Assembly (NCBI GenBank): GCA_903892645.1
Contig: CAITJF010000107.1
Span: 1 to 34,331 of the forward strand
DNA from: an uncultured Nitrosomonadales bacterium
GTDB lineage: Bacteria; Pseudomonadota; Gammaproteobacteria; Burkholderiales; Gallionellaceae
Length of the DNA stretch: 34,331 bases
Direction: 5' to 3'
The notes under the pieces are model-generated. The model saw only the letters and a list, made by a program, of their open reading frames with translations, was not told the DNA's origin and searched no databases. The position numbers were made by a program, and so were the translations under genes. This document shows, one piece after another, positions 24,810 through 34,107 of this stretch. Numbering within the stretch: the stretch's first letter is position 1; the number at the start of each line of letters is the position of its first letter.

Positions 24810-25655
24810 ATGCTAAGAAATAACATGGCGCTGCGTTGGGTGGCGCTACTGCTGGCATGGGATATAGCACCAGTGGAAGCGCAGCACTTGCACAGCCCGG
24901 ACCATATCGTGGTCGTGGTCGAGGAAAATAAATCATTCGCGCAAATCCTCGGCAACCCGGCTGCACCGTATATCAACGCGCTGGCTAAGCGCGGCGCGCT
25001 GTTCACACAGTCCTATGGCGTCACCCACCCCAGTCAGCCGAATTACTTTGCCTTGTTTTCCGGCTCCACGCTCAGTATCGGCAGCAATGCCTGTCCGCTG
25101 GAACTGAGCGGAGCCAACCTCGCCAGCGCGCTGCTTGAAAAGGGGATGAGCTTCATCAGCTACGCCGAATCAATGCCAGAGACCGGTTTCGAGGGCTGCG
25201 CCTATGGCGCGTACATGCGCAAGCACAACCCGGTGGCGAACTGGAAAAAACTTGCGGCATTCAATCAACCATTCAGCGTGTTTCCGCAAGATTTTGAAAA
25301 ATTGCCTACGGTGGCGCTGGTTATCCCTGACCAGCGCAACGACATGCACGATGGCAGCATCGCGCAAGGCGATGCATGGCTGGCGAAAAATATCGAACCT
25401 TACGCGCAATGGGCGATGACGCACAACAGCTTGCTGATAGTTACCTGGGATGAGGATGACGGTTCGGCGAACAACCGCGTCGTAACCCTGTTCATCGGGC
25501 CTATGGTCAAGTTCGGCAACAGCTCGCAGCGCATCAACCACTACAACATTCTGCGCACCATCGAAGAGAGTTACGGTCTGCCTTATCTGGGCGAAAGCGC
25601 GCAGGTAGCGCCGATTGGCGGGGTATGGCAGGAGAGCGGGCGCGCAAGAAAATAG
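24810..25655 (+). CDS. Secreted phosphoesterase (AcpA-like acid phosphatase / phospholipase C superfamily)
   Basis: A 281-residue protein with signal-like N-terminus NNMALRWVALLLAWDIAPVEAQ. The PF04185-type motifs are HIVVVVEENKSF (metal-binding Glu-Asn), the nucleophile region THPSQPNYFALFSGST and the C-terminal metal site LIVTWDEDDG, as in Francisella AcpA. The substrate cannot be inferred: phosphomonoesters or phospholipids are possible. The start is uncertain. ATG 24810 or 24825 both leave a signal peptide, while an ATG at 24750 lies inside the upstream terminator and is rejected. Confidence 0.82.
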   Translation: MLRNNMALRWVALLLAWDIAPVEAQHLHSPDHIVVVVEENKSFAQILGNPAAPYINALAKRGALFTQSYGVTHPSQPNYFALFSGSTLSIGSNACPLELSGANLASALLEKGMSFISYAESMPETGFEGCAYGAYMRKHNPVANWKKLAAFNQPFSVFPQDFEKLPTVALVIPDQRNDMHDGSIAQGDAWLAKNIEPYAQWAMTHNSLLIVTWDEDDGSANNRVVTLFIGPMVKFGNSSQRINHYNILRTIEESYGLPYLGESAQVAPIGGVWQESGRARK

Positions 25656-25717
25656 TGTCACCTTATTCCATTTTCCAATCAATAGTGAAATATTGTAGAG
25701 AGCATAGAAACCAACGG

Positions 25718-25770
25718 GCATTGCACCGTTGAACTCCCCTTTTGGTGCAATGCGCTACGCTTATTGCACC
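25718..25770. repeat. Palindromic REP-like repeat between convergent genes
   Basis: GCATTGCACC (25718-25727) pairs with GGTGCAATGC (25744-25753) around a 16-base loop. GGTGCAAT (25744-25751) can alternatively pair with ATTGCACC (25763-25770) around an inner GCG-CTA-CGC hairpin. The two foldings share one arm. The second resembles dispersed palindromes seen between genes in many proteobacteria. It lies in the gap between the phosphoesterase and ntrC and ends at the ntrC stop, so it may terminate both messages. Confidence 0.6.
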
Positions 25771-27164
<1,394 letters not shown>

Positions 27165-27165
<1 letters not shown>

Positions 27166-27369
27166 ATGGGTACCTCTAAAAATCCAGATTTCATCCCAAC
27201 TGCTGCGTTGCGTAAAAAAATTTCTTGCTTACATATAAACCATATGCGGCGCGGCGAAATTTTTTCCGCGCCTTGCTGACGGCTCCGCACGGGCTGTTTT
27301 TGCCCGTAGCGGATCGGCGTCCCCTTGTGGGGCGTTTGGGCGAACTCTGAATTTTTAGAGGCACCCATA
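27165..27369. mobile_element. MITE-like element with 24-bp terminal inverted repeats
   Basis: The 205-bp segment fills most of the 222-bp ntrB-ntrC gap. Its ends, 27165-27188 and 27346-27369, are inverted repeats matching at 22 of 24 positions. Each outer end begins TATGGGT, so a TA target duplication of the Tc1/mariner-IS630 type is possible. The inside has several hairpins, for example GGCGCGG (27248-27254) with CCGCGCC (27266-27272) and CGTCCCC-TTGT-GGGGCG. No credible gene is inside. Identity as a transposable element is inferred from structure alone. Confidence 0.6.
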
Positions 27370-27387
27370 AGGTGGCATCTATTAAAA

Positions 27388-28428
27388 TCATTGTAGCGGA
27401 AGCAGCACGGTAAAGCAGGTGCGCCCCGGTTCGCTGTCAAACTCGATGCTGCCCTGATGCTGGCTGACGAAGTCCTGTGCCAGGGTCAGCCCCAAGCCAT
27501 GCCCATTCGGGCGGCCCGACACCAGCGGATAAAAAATCTTGTCGCGCAAATGTTCCGGCACTCCCGGGCCGTTGTCCAGGATTTGCACCATCACCGCCAA
27601 GCGGTGGCGCTTTTTTATCAGTGTGACCTGGCGCGCGATGCGCGTGCGCAACACGATGGTGCCTTGGCCCTGCATCGCCTGCGCCGCATTGCGCACGATA
27701 TTGAGCATCACCTGGATCAGTTGTTCCTTGTCGCCGAGTAGCGGCGGCAGACTGGTGTCGTAGTCGCGCTGGATGGCCAGTTCCGCAGGTATCTCGGCCA
27801 GCACCAGACTGCGTACCCGTTCCAGCACTTCATGGATATTGAGCGTACTGAAATAAGGCACGTGTTGCGGCGTGAGCAGTTTTTCCATCAGCGAGCGCAG
27901 GCGGTCGGCTTCCTGAATCACCACTTGGGTATATTCACGCAAGCCGGGCTTATCCAGTTCCTGCTCCAGTAATTGCGCCGCGCCACGAATGCCGCCCAGC
28001 GGGTTCTTTATTTCATGCGCCAGGTTGCGCAACAGCAGGCGGTTGGCCTGGGTCTGGTCGAGCATCTGTTCCTCGCGCGCCAGTTTCAGCGGGCGGTCCA
28101 TGGGGTGGAATTCCAGCAGCAGATAGCGTTTGCCGGATTGCAGCGGCGTAGCGGCGCAACGCAGGTGAAGCTTGCCATGCGTGTGCGTACCCAGCGTGAG
28201 GTCGTGTTCGATGTAGCTGGCGTTATTATTCAGTGCCTGCTGCATCGCGGCGGCGAGTTGCTCGGTGTGGGTGAAGGCATGCTGTACCGGATGGCCGATC
28301 AGGTTCTTGCTGCTCAACGCAAACAGGTTTTCCGCAGCGGGATTGAGGTAGGCGACGCGCGACTGCTCGTCCAGCAGGATGACCGCCGTGGCGAGGTGAT
28401 CCAGTGTGGGAAAGAATGTGTCAGGCAT
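27388..28428 (-). CDS. glnL: Nitrogen regulation sensor histidine kinase NtrB (NR(II))
   Basis: The 346-residue cytoplasmic kinase/phosphatase controls NtrC in response to PII protein. A PAS domain comes first (LDHLATAVILLDEQSRVAYLNPAAENLFALS). The H-box is LAHEIKNPLGG with His138, the N-box is NIVRNAAQAM, and DNGPGVP and GHGLGLTLAQ form the ATP lid region. I start at the ATG at 28428 because it gives the usual length (E. coli 349); an upstream ATG would add 30 unrelated residues. No membrane segment is present. Confidence 0.95.
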   Translation of the reverse strand: MPDTFFPTLDHLATAVILLDEQSRVAYLNPAAENLFALSSKNLIGHPVQHAFTHTEQLAAAMQQALNNNASYIEHDLTLGTHTHGKLHLRCAATPLQSGKRYLLLEFHPMDRPLKLAREEQMLDQTQANRLLLRNLAHEIKNPLGGIRGAAQLLEQELDKPGLREYTQVVIQEADRLRSLMEKLLTPQHVPYFSTLNIHEVLERVRSLVLAEIPAELAIQRDYDTSLPPLLGDKEQLIQVMLNIVRNAAQAMQGQGTIVLRTRIARQVTLIKKRHRLAVMVQILDNGPGVPEHLRDKIFYPLVSGRPNGHGLGLTLAQDFVSQHQGSIEFDSEPGRTCFTVLLPLQ

Positions 28429-28483
28429 AAGTGTTTCTTTAGCAGAGAACATGCCAGAAAAGAATATAGCGGACGGGTGATGG

Positions 28484-28921
28484 TTACTTGAGGTTGGTGA
28501 GTTCGGACTTGAGTGCATCCACGTTTTTCTCGTGCAACGATACTTGTTCTTGCAGGGCTTTCATCTTCTTGGGGGATGTTTCCGAAATTCCCTTGCCATC
28601 TTTCAGGTTCTGCTGTGCTTCGGCAAGCAGTTTTTCTTCTGCGGCCAACTCGTCTTCAAGTATTTTGCGGCGTGTGCCATCACGGTTTTTTTGTGTATTA
28701 CTATCCACTCTGGGGAAATCGGATGGACTGGCATCACTGTTACGCACACGCACAGGCGGCGACATGGTGGGCAGCAGCTCCAGATCAAGCTTTTTCGAAC
28801 CCTTCATCGGTGAGCTGGAATAGGTCACGTGCCCGTCGGCATCAATGTGCTTGTAGATCTCGGCCTGCGTCCAGCCGGTGTGTGTCATGCACAGCAACAC
28901 AAACAAATAGCGTGGCTTCAT
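28484..28921 (-). CDS. Exported DUF4124 coiled-coil protein
   Basis: A 145-residue protein with signal peptide MKPRYLFVLLCMTHTGWTQA (1-20), then the DUF4124 motif EIYKHIDADGHVTYSSSP (21-38). The C-terminal half (about 82-145) is a Glu/Lys/Leu-rich predicted coiled coil. The start is set by the signal peptide; an in-frame ATG at 28945 is also possible. It lies between glnA and ntrB on the same strand and ends 55 bases before ntrB. DUF4124 proteins near glnA/ntrBC are familiar in beta- and gammaproteobacteria, but the function is unknown. Confidence 0.8.
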   Translation of the reverse strand: MKPRYLFVLLCMTHTGWTQAEIYKHIDADGHVTYSSSPMKGSKKLDLELLPTMSPPVRVRNSDASPSDFPRVDSNTQKNRDGTRRKILEDELAAEEKLLAEAQQNLKDGKGISETSPKKMKALQEQVSLHEKNVDALKSELTNLK

Positions 28922-29020
28922 GATGCGTATCTTGACAAGGATCATAGAGGGCGGAGTATAGGTTAAAGCTCGGCAATGTGACAAACGCAACCAGGCAAAG
29001 TTACAAAAGGCACCACCCAA

Positions 29021-29048
29021 AAAGAAACGGAGCCTTGCGGCCCCGTTT
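29021..29048 (-). terminator. Terminator of glnA
   Basis: Read on the minus strand, AAACGGGGCC and GGCTCCGTTT form a 10-bp stem with one A-C mismatch around a GCAA loop, followed by CTTTTT. It begins 21 bases after the glnA stop and separates glnA from the DUF4124-ntrB-ntrC run, so the regulatory genes need readthrough or their own promoter. Confidence 0.82.
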
Positions 29049-29069
29049 ACTTCACAACGCAATGACTGC

Positions 29070-30491
29070 TTACAGGCTGTAGTACATGTCGTACTCGACC
29101 GGATGGGTGGTCATGCGGTAACGGGTCACCTCTTCCATCTTCAGCTCGATGTAGGCATCGATGAAGTCGTTGGAGAACACGCCGCCACGGGTCAGGAACT
29201 CGCGATCCTTGTCGAGATAGTCGAGAGCCTGCTCGAGGCTGGAACACACGGTTGGGATCTTCGCGTCTTCTTCCGGTGGCAGGTCATACAGATTCTTGTC
29301 GGCGGGATCGCCGGGGTGAATCTTGTTCTGGATGCCGTCCAAACCGGCCATCATCATGGCGGTGAAGGCCAGGTAGGGGTTGGCGGTCGGGTCCGGGAAG
29401 CGCACCTCGATACGGCGCGCCTTGTCGCTTTGCACGAAGGGAATACGGATCGAGGCAGAGCGGTTGCGTGCCGAGTAAGCCAGTTTCACCGGGGCTTCAA
29501 AGCCGGGAACCAGACGCTTGTAGGAGTTGGTGCCGGGATTGGTGATGGCGTTCAATGCGCGCGCGTGCTTGATGATGCCGCCGATATAGTACAGCGCTGT
29601 TTCGGACAGTCCTGCGTAGCCGTTGCCCGCGAACAGGTTCTTGCCGCCCTTCCAGATGGATTGATGCACGTGCATGCCGGAGCCGTTGTCGCCAACGATG
29701 GGTTTGGGCATGAAGGTCGCAGTCTTGCCATACTGGTGCGCGACATTGTGCACCACATATTTCAGTTTCTGGGTCTGGTCGGCGCGTTTTACCAACGTGC
29801 TGAACCGGGTGCCGATTTCGCACTGTCCGGCAGTCGCCACTTCGTGGTGATGCACTTCCACAGGCACGCCAATCTCTTCCAGCGCCAGGCACATGGCGGA
29901 GCGGATGTCCTGCAGCGAATCAACCGGTGGCACCGGGAAATAGCCGCCCTTGACGGTGGGACGGTGGCCGGTGTTGCCGCCATCGAATTTTTCGGCGGAG
30001 GACCAGGCGGCTTCTTCGGAGTTTACCTTGCAGAAGCAGCCTGACATATCCACTTGCCAGTTTACCGAATCAAAAATGAAGAATTCGGGTTCCGGGCCAA
30101 AATAGGCGGTGTCCCCGATGCCGCTGCTCTTCAAGTAGGCCTCGGCGCGCTTGGCGATAGAGCGCGGGTCGCGGTCATAGCCCTTGCCGTCGGCAGGTTC
30201 CACCACGTCGCAGCTCATCACCAGCGTGGTTTCGTCCATGAACGGGTCAACAAAAGCGGAGTCAGCGTCAGCCATCAGCAACATGTCGGATGCCTGTATA
30301 CCTTTCCAGCCTGCAATGGATGAGCCGTCAAAGGCGTGGCCGTTCTCGAACCAGTCGTCGCTGTCCGACACTACGTGTGCGGGGATGGAAACGTGCTGCT
30401 CTTTGCCGCGTGTATCGGTAAAGCGCAGGTCAACAAATTTAACCTCATTGTCTTTAATTAACTTCAGAACATCAGCTGCCGACTTTGACAT
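29070..30491 (-). CDS. glnA: Glutamine synthetase, type I
   Basis: The 473-residue enzyme joins ammonia to glutamate. The N-terminus [33 protein letters not shown], the FDGSSIAGW segment and the metal/ATP region [16 protein letters not shown] are typical. The adenylylation tyrosine is near residue 402 in [10 protein letters not shown], so activity is expected to be controlled by GlnE. The SD GGGGAG precedes the ATG. A sigma-54-type promoter lies 100 bases upstream, consistent with the linked NtrB/NtrC pair. Confidence 0.99.
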   Translation of the reverse strand: MSKSAADVLKLIKDNEVKFVDLRFTDTRGKEQHVSIPAHVVSDSDDWFENGHAFDGSSIAGWKGIQASDMLLMADADSAFVDPFMDETTLVMSCDVVEPADGKGYDRDPRSIAKRAEAYLKSSGIGDTAYFGPEPEFFIFDSVNWQVDMSGCFCKVNSEEAAWSSAEKFDGGNTGHRPTVKGGYFPVPPVDSLQDIRSAMCLALEEIGVPVEVHHHEVATAGQCEIGTRFSTLVKRADQTQKLKYVVHNVAHQYGKTATFMPKPIVGDNGSGMHVHQSIWKGGKNLFAGNGYAGLSETALYYIGGIIKHARALNAITNPGTNSYKRLVPGFEAPVKLAYSARNRSASIRIPFVQSDKARRIEVRFPDPTANPYLAFTAMMMAGLDGIQNKIHPGDPADKNLYDLPPEEDAKIPTVCSSLEQALDYLDKDREFLTRGGVFSNDFIDAYIELKMEEVTRYRMTTHPVEYDMYYSL

Positions 30492-30590
30492 AATTTTCTC
30501 CCCTGAACGTAACGACTAAATCAAAAAATAAACCGGAAATTAAACAAACTGAAACTGGGTAAACAAGGCGTAAATTTTTAGCATAAAGTC

Positions 30591-30606
30591 AGCATGAAAT
30601 ATGCCA
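30591..30606 (-). promoter_or_regulatory. Sigma-54-type promoter of glnA
   Basis: On the minus strand TGGCATATTTCATGCT carries the -24 GG and -12 GC dinucleotides with the obligatory ten bases between them, and matches consensus at TGGCA. The -12 block reads ATGC rather than TTGC. It lies about 100 bases before the glnA ATG. A short palindrome GCGC-CAAA-GCGC (30618-30629) and a TATCC/GGATA dyad (30640-30662) lie just upstream, where NtrC sites would be expected, but neither matches the NtrC consensus well. Confidence 0.6.
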
Positions 30607-30661
30607 CTGCTTCTTAAGCGCCAAAGCGCGCATTTTGCCATATCCATCCGGATAAATGGAT

Positions 30662-30687
30662 AAAAATATGCGCCCTGAAGTGGGGCG
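30662..30687 (-). terminator. Weak terminator after the cation efflux gene
   Basis: On the minus strand CGCCC and GGGCG (30683-30687 and 30671-30675) pair around a seven-base loop. CATA and then five T residues follow. The stem is short and the T-run is offset, so efficiency is doubtful. It lies 18 bases after the transporter stop and upstream of the glnA promoter. Confidence 0.4.
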
Positions 30688-30705
30688 TCCAGTTATTTGA
30701 ATGCA

Positions 30706-31896
30706 CTATTCTTGTGCGAAACTGCAATGCAAGTGGATAACACGGAAATAAGGATCTGCCAGTGTGATTTCGGTGCATTTATGCTGTATCGCCTCAATCT
30801 CGGCGGGGTCGCAGTAAACCGCCGAGTCAAGAAATACATCGGCGTCAATTTTGCCATCCAGATAATGCAGCATGATGCGGCCATCGAGCGGTATGTCATC
30901 GCCCAAGCGTTCAGCCAGGTGCTTGAGTAAATCTTCGCGGCATGGCAAATGGGCGTTGGGTGCAAACTGCAAATCGTCTTCCGGATCAATATGCACCATT
31001 ACGTCCATCACGTGATGCTGGCGCAACACCGCTTGGCGCGCCGATTCGGCGATGTGATGGCCTTCGGATACACTGATTTTCGGGTCGACGAGAATGTGTG
31101 CGTCCACCAGCGCATGATCGGCCATCTTGCGTGTGCGCAGTTCATGCAGCCCGCGCACGCCGGGTGTTGACTGCAGCGTGGTGCGGATGGCTTCCACCTC
31201 TTCAGCGGAAAGGCCGGTGTCAATCAATTCGGCCAGTGCCTCAAGGGCAAATTTGCCGCCCATATGCGCAATCATCACCCCCACTACTGCGGCTGCGACC
31301 AGATCAAGGAAGGTGTAACCCATCAGGTTGCCGGAGATACCCGCCACGACCACCAGTGAAGACGCCGCATCCGAGCGCGCATGCCAGGCATTGGCGATGA
31401 GCATTTGCGAGCGCACGCGTTTGGCTACCGCCAGCATGTAGCGGAACATGCCCTCCTTGGCCGCCAGTGCGATGAGCGCAATCCAGAACGTGAATGGATG
31501 TACGGGCTGCACCAATTCTGGATGCTGCAGTCGCATCCCGGCTGCAAACAGCAGCACCACGCCCAGCGCCGCCAATGCAACGCCAAGGATAAGTGTGGCG
31601 GCAGTTTCTATGCGCGCATGGCCGTAGGGATGGTCGGCATCGGCATGACGGTTGCCATGGCGGTTGGCGAACAGCACCATGATGTCGGCCAACAGATCGG
31701 ACAGCGAATGCAGACCATCCGCCATCAGGGACTGCGAACGTCCGAGGTAACCCGCAACCACTTGCAGCACCGTCAGCAGCAGGTTGATAAAAATGCTGAT
31801 CCACGTGCTTTTTTGTGCGGCGGCAAAGCGCTCCGGGTGGGCAGGCTCGAAGGCGGCGGATTTGCTGTGAGTATGCGATTGGGTGTGATTTTTCAT
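30706..31896 (-). CDS. Cation diffusion facilitator family transporter (FieF/MamB-like)
   Basis: A 396-residue metal-proton antiporter predicted in the inner membrane. The N-terminus is His-rich (MKNHTQSHTHSKS). Membrane helices follow, with the metal-site sequence LMADGLHSLSDLLADIMVLFANRHGNRHADADHPYGHARIETAATL. The C-terminal cytoplasmic domain contains VDAHILVDPKISVSEGHHIAESARQAVL and a His/Asp-rich extension longer than that of E. coli FieF (300 aa). Iron, zinc, cobalt or manganese are possible substrates. I chose ATG 31896 over 31938 for homology; no clear ribosome-binding site is visible. Confidence 0.88.
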   Translation of the reverse strand: MKNHTQSHTHSKSAAFEPAHPERFAAAQKSTWISIFINLLLTVLQVVAGYLGRSQSLMADGLHSLSDLLADIMVLFANRHGNRHADADHPYGHARIETAATLILGVALAALGVVLLFAAGMRLQHPELVQPVHPFTFWIALIALAAKEGMFRYMLAVAKRVRSQMLIANAWHARSDAASSLVVVAGISGNLMGYTFLDLVAAAVVGVMIAHMGGKFALEALAELIDTGLSAEEVEAIRTTLQSTPGVRGLHELRTRKMADHALVDAHILVDPKISVSEGHHIAESARQAVLRQHHVMDVMVHIDPEDDLQFAPNAHLPCREDLLKHLAERLGDDIPLDGRIMLHYLDGKIDADVFLDSAVYCDPAEIEAIQHKCTEITLADPYFRVIHLHCSFAQE

Positions 31897-31919
31897 TGCA
31901 GTTGGGTATAGTATGCAAC

Positions 31920-31938
31920 GTGTTACGCAGAATAACAC
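31920..31938. promoter_or_regulatory. Inverted repeat in a divergent promoter region
   Basis: GTGTTA and TAACAC form a perfect 6-bp inverted repeat with a 7-base spacer, midway between the divergent starts of the cation transporter (31896) and the rhodanese (31975). The geometry suits a dimeric repressor or activator. The 78-bp gap contains AT-rich -10-like stretches on both strands but no convincing -35/-10 pair. No regulator gene is adjacent. Confidence 0.35.
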
Positions 31939-31974
31939 TTGCGGGTTATATATTAAACATTAAGCTGGGACGTC

Positions 31975-32427
31975 ATGGGTAAAATTACCGAGATTCTGAA
32001 TACTGCGCAAAACCGCGCCAAAGAAATGAACCTACCCTATGAAGGCGCGCTGTTGCCGGATGAGGCTTACGAAATCATGCAATTCGCGCCCGGCGCCAAG
32101 CTGGTGGATGTGCGCACGCGAGCCGAGTTTGACTGGGTGGGCCGCATCCCCGATGCAGTGGAAATCGAATGGGCCATCTATCCCGGCATGAAGCCCAACA
32201 CGCATTTCATCGCGCAGCTTGAGCAGATGGTGGACAAGGAAGCACTGGTAATGTTCATCTGCCGCAGTGGTATCCGCTCGCACAATGCCGCCATCACCGC
32301 TACACAGGCGGGTTATGCCGACTGCTACAACGTGCTGGAAGGCTTCGAGGGTGACAAGGGCGCAGACGGGCACCGCAATGTGCTGAATGGCTGGCGTACG
32401 TGCGGGTTGCCATGGGAGCAAAGTTAA
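31975..32427 (+). CDS. Rhodanese-like domain protein
   Basis: A 150-residue single-domain sulfurtransferase-fold protein. The active-site loop CRSGIRS begins at Cys96, and the fold entry is AKLVDVRTRAEFDWVGRIPDAVEIEW. It has no signal peptide, so it is probably cytoplasmic. The loop length of six residues after cysteine suits sulfur rather than phosphate chemistry; the sulfur donor is unknown. GGGAC precedes the ATG. It is divergent from the cation transporter and 31 bases before the next gene, with which it may be cotranscribed. Confidence 0.9.
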   Translation: MGKITEILNTAQNRAKEMNLPYEGALLPDEAYEIMQFAPGAKLVDVRTRAEFDWVGRIPDAVEIEWAIYPGMKPNTHFIAQLEQMVDKEALVMFICRSGIRSHNAAITATQAGYADCYNVLEGFEGDKGADGHRNVLNGWRTCGLPWEQS

Positions 32428-32458
32428 TTCACCGGTTTCAATAGGCACGGGGGCAATC

Positions 32459-33013
32459 ATGAACCAGCGGCAAAAACTCACATTGATTATTGCCGCGATC
32501 AATCTCGCCCTGATGTTGCTGTTTCCGCCATTTGATTCCTATTCGATCGCCAATTCCATCATCCCGATTTTCTCCGGATTCCATTTCGCTTTCAGCAAGG
32601 GAGTGAATGAAGCCGTCAATTCCGGCGTGCTGTTTCTCGAAACAGCAGTAGTGCTGATTAACGCCGGAATAGCCTGGCTGCTGCTACAGAGCAGAAAGGT
32701 GGTAACTCTCCGCAAGGTCAACTACCAGAACGCAACGCTGGTGGTCGTGGCAGTTAATTTGGTGGTGATCCTGCTGTTCCCGCCGTTTGAAAACTACAGT
32801 GCGGTAACGCGCGCCATCCTGCCGAGCTTCCAGGGGTTTTATTTTATTTTTGCGGCACCCCACAAGCACGTTATCGTCACCACTTTGCTCTATATCGAAG
32901 TGATATTCATGCTGGTCAACGGTGGATTGCTCTGGCTCATGTTCAAGGAAAGGACGCAGCTCGTCCTTACGCCGGAAGAAGAGATGAAACTCCTGCGCGA
33001 GCTAAGGAAATAA
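32459..33013 (+). CDS. Unrecognised membrane protein built from two tandem homologous modules
   Basis: I do not recognise this 184-residue protein. It contains four hydrophobic helices (about 7-25, 56-76, 92-110 and 140-162). The two halves are clearly homologous: residues 9-73 align with 94-159. Shared features are NL...LLFPPF(D/E).YS at 15-29 and 100-114, GF.F.F at 40-45 and 126-131, an in-membrane Glu at 61 and 147, Asn at 68 and 154, and Trp at 73 and 159. The C-terminus is charged (PEEEMKLLRELRK). A GGGGG run precedes the ATG; an earlier in-frame ATG overlaps the rhodanese gene. Confidence 0.75.
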   Translation: MNQRQKLTLIIAAINLALMLLFPPFDSYSIANSIIPIFSGFHFAFSKGVNEAVNSGVLFLETAVVLINAGIAWLLLQSRKVVTLRKVNYQNATLVVVAVNLVVILLFPPFENYSAVTRAILPSFQGFYFIFAAPHKHVIVTTLLYIEVIFMLVNGGLLWLMFKERTQLVLTPEEEMKLLRELRK

Positions 33014-33030
33014 TTCCGGGTTTGCGGGGA

Positions 33031-33855
33031 TTACGCCGCAGACCAGTTCACCATGCCGCTGTATGCCGTACCCAGCACCACCAAACCAAACACGATGCGA
33101 TACCAGGCAAACACCGTAAAGTCGTGGTGACTGATGAAGCGCAACAGCCAGCGCACACACAGGAAGGCGCTGATGAATGACGTAATGCCGCCCGCGACGA
33201 ACATGCCGATATCTTCCGCATGGAACAGATGGCGGTATTTGACGACTTCATAAACCGTGGCGGCAAACAGCGTGGGGATGGCGAGGAAGAAGGAAAACTC
33301 CGTCGCCGCCTTGCGCGACAGCCCGAAGAACAGCCCGCCGATGATCGTGGCGCCGGAGCGCGACGTGCCGGGAATCAACGCCAGCGCCTGCGCGCAGCCA
33401 ACCTTCAGCGCGTCCTTCCAACCCATATCATCCACCGCTTCGACGGTAATCCTGTGATCGCGTTTTTCTGCCCACAAGATGAAAATACCGCCGACAATGA
33501 AAGCCAGCGCCACCGGCACCGGCGCAAACAGATACTGTTTGATTTTGCTGGCGAACAGCAGCCCCAGCACGGCGGCGGGCATGAAAGCGACGATGAGATT
33601 GAGCGCAAAGCGCTGTGCCGCCTGTTCGCGCGACAGGCCGCTGACCACGGCGGCAATCTTCGCGCGGTATTCCCAGCACACCGCCAGAATCGCGGCGAAC
33701 TGAATCACGATCTCGAACACCTTGCCCTTCTCGTCGTTGAAATCGAGCAAGTCGCCCGCCAGAATCAGGTGGCCGGTGCTGGAGATGGGCAGAAATTCGG
33801 TAAGGCCTTCGACGATGCCGAGAATGGCGGCTTTAAGCAGCAGAATAGTATCCAT
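33031..33855 (-). CDS. uppP: Undecaprenyl-diphosphatase UppP (BacA)
   Basis: The 274-residue membrane phosphatase recycles the lipid carrier for peptidoglycan and gives low-level bacitracin resistance. The two signature motifs are [19 protein letters not shown] (about residues 16-34) and [20 protein letters not shown]. Multiple membrane helices follow. I start at ATG 33855 for homology; an ATG 13 codons upstream lies in a palindromic repeat. No clear Shine-Dalgarno is seen. It converges with the duplicated membrane protein across only 17 bases. Confidence 0.96.
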   Translation of the reverse strand: MDTILLLKAAILGIVEGLTEFLPISSTGHLILAGDLLDFNDEKGKVFEIVIQFAAILAVCWEYRAKIAAVVSGLSREQAAQRFALNLIVAFMPAAVLGLLFASKIKQYLFAPVPVALAFIVGGIFILWAEKRDHRITVEAVDDMGWKDALKVGCAQALALIPGTSRSGATIIGGLFFGLSRKAATEFSFFLAIPTLFAATVYEVVKYRHLFHAEDIGMFVAGGITSFISAFLCVRWLLRFISHHDFTVFAWYRIVFGLVVLGTAYSGMVNWSAA

Positions 33856-33870
33856 AAATTCAAGAGGCTC

Positions 33871-33938
33871 GTCATGCCGGGCTTGACCCGGCATCCAGTG
33901 GTTTTATTCGACTGGATTCCGGCTTTCGCTGGAATGAC
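33871..33938. repeat. Dispersed palindromic repeat upstream of uppP
   Basis: Two hairpins lie side by side: ATGCCGGG-CTTGA-CCCGGCAT in 33871-33898 and ATTCCGGC with its imperfect complement GCTGGAAT in 33912-33938. The whole is bounded by GTCAT and ATGAC, with CATCCAG and CTGGATT in the middle. This matches a class of intergenic palindromes common in proteobacteria, recalled rather than searched. It lies 15 bases before the uppP start and would be part of the uppP leader if transcription begins near 33967. Confidence 0.75.
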
Positions 33939-33973
33939 AACTTGGTTGTAATCCGTTAATTGACAGGTGCGCG

Positions 33974-33979
33974 ATTATA
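33974..33979 (-). promoter_or_regulatory. Possible -10 element for uppP
   Basis: A perfect TATAAT is present on the minus strand, but the matching -35 region is poor. A start near 33967 would give an uppP leader of about 110 bases including the palindromic repeat. The rest of the 33856-34107 gap shows nothing else recognisable apart from that repeat. Confidence 0.25.
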
Positions 33980-34107
33980 CCTGCACCCTGCAAAGAAGCA
34001 TGCCGCATGCGCTGTTGGAAAAAATGCTGCTAGCATCCGGGTTTATTTGGAGCTTGCATCGGGAAACAAAAAATGCGACAAAGTGCAACCATGAACAGGA
34101 GAATTCC

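Noticed and set aside
25718-25770. Repeated TTGCACC words considered as a CRISPR or iteron array
   Set aside because: Only three partial copies in inverted arrangement, without regular spacers; a palindromic intergenic repeat explains them.
29103-30044. A 313-codon open frame on the plus strand opposite glnA
   Set aside because: It is the mirror of a GC-biased, strongly conserved coding sequence; the product is a low-complexity mix of Gly, Val, His and Arg with no family resemblance and no ribosome-binding site.
30634-30649. Second possible GG-N10-GC sigma-54 element upstream of glnA
   Set aside because: The -12 block is GCGC-like and lacks the TTGC character, so the site at 30591-30606 is a much better match.
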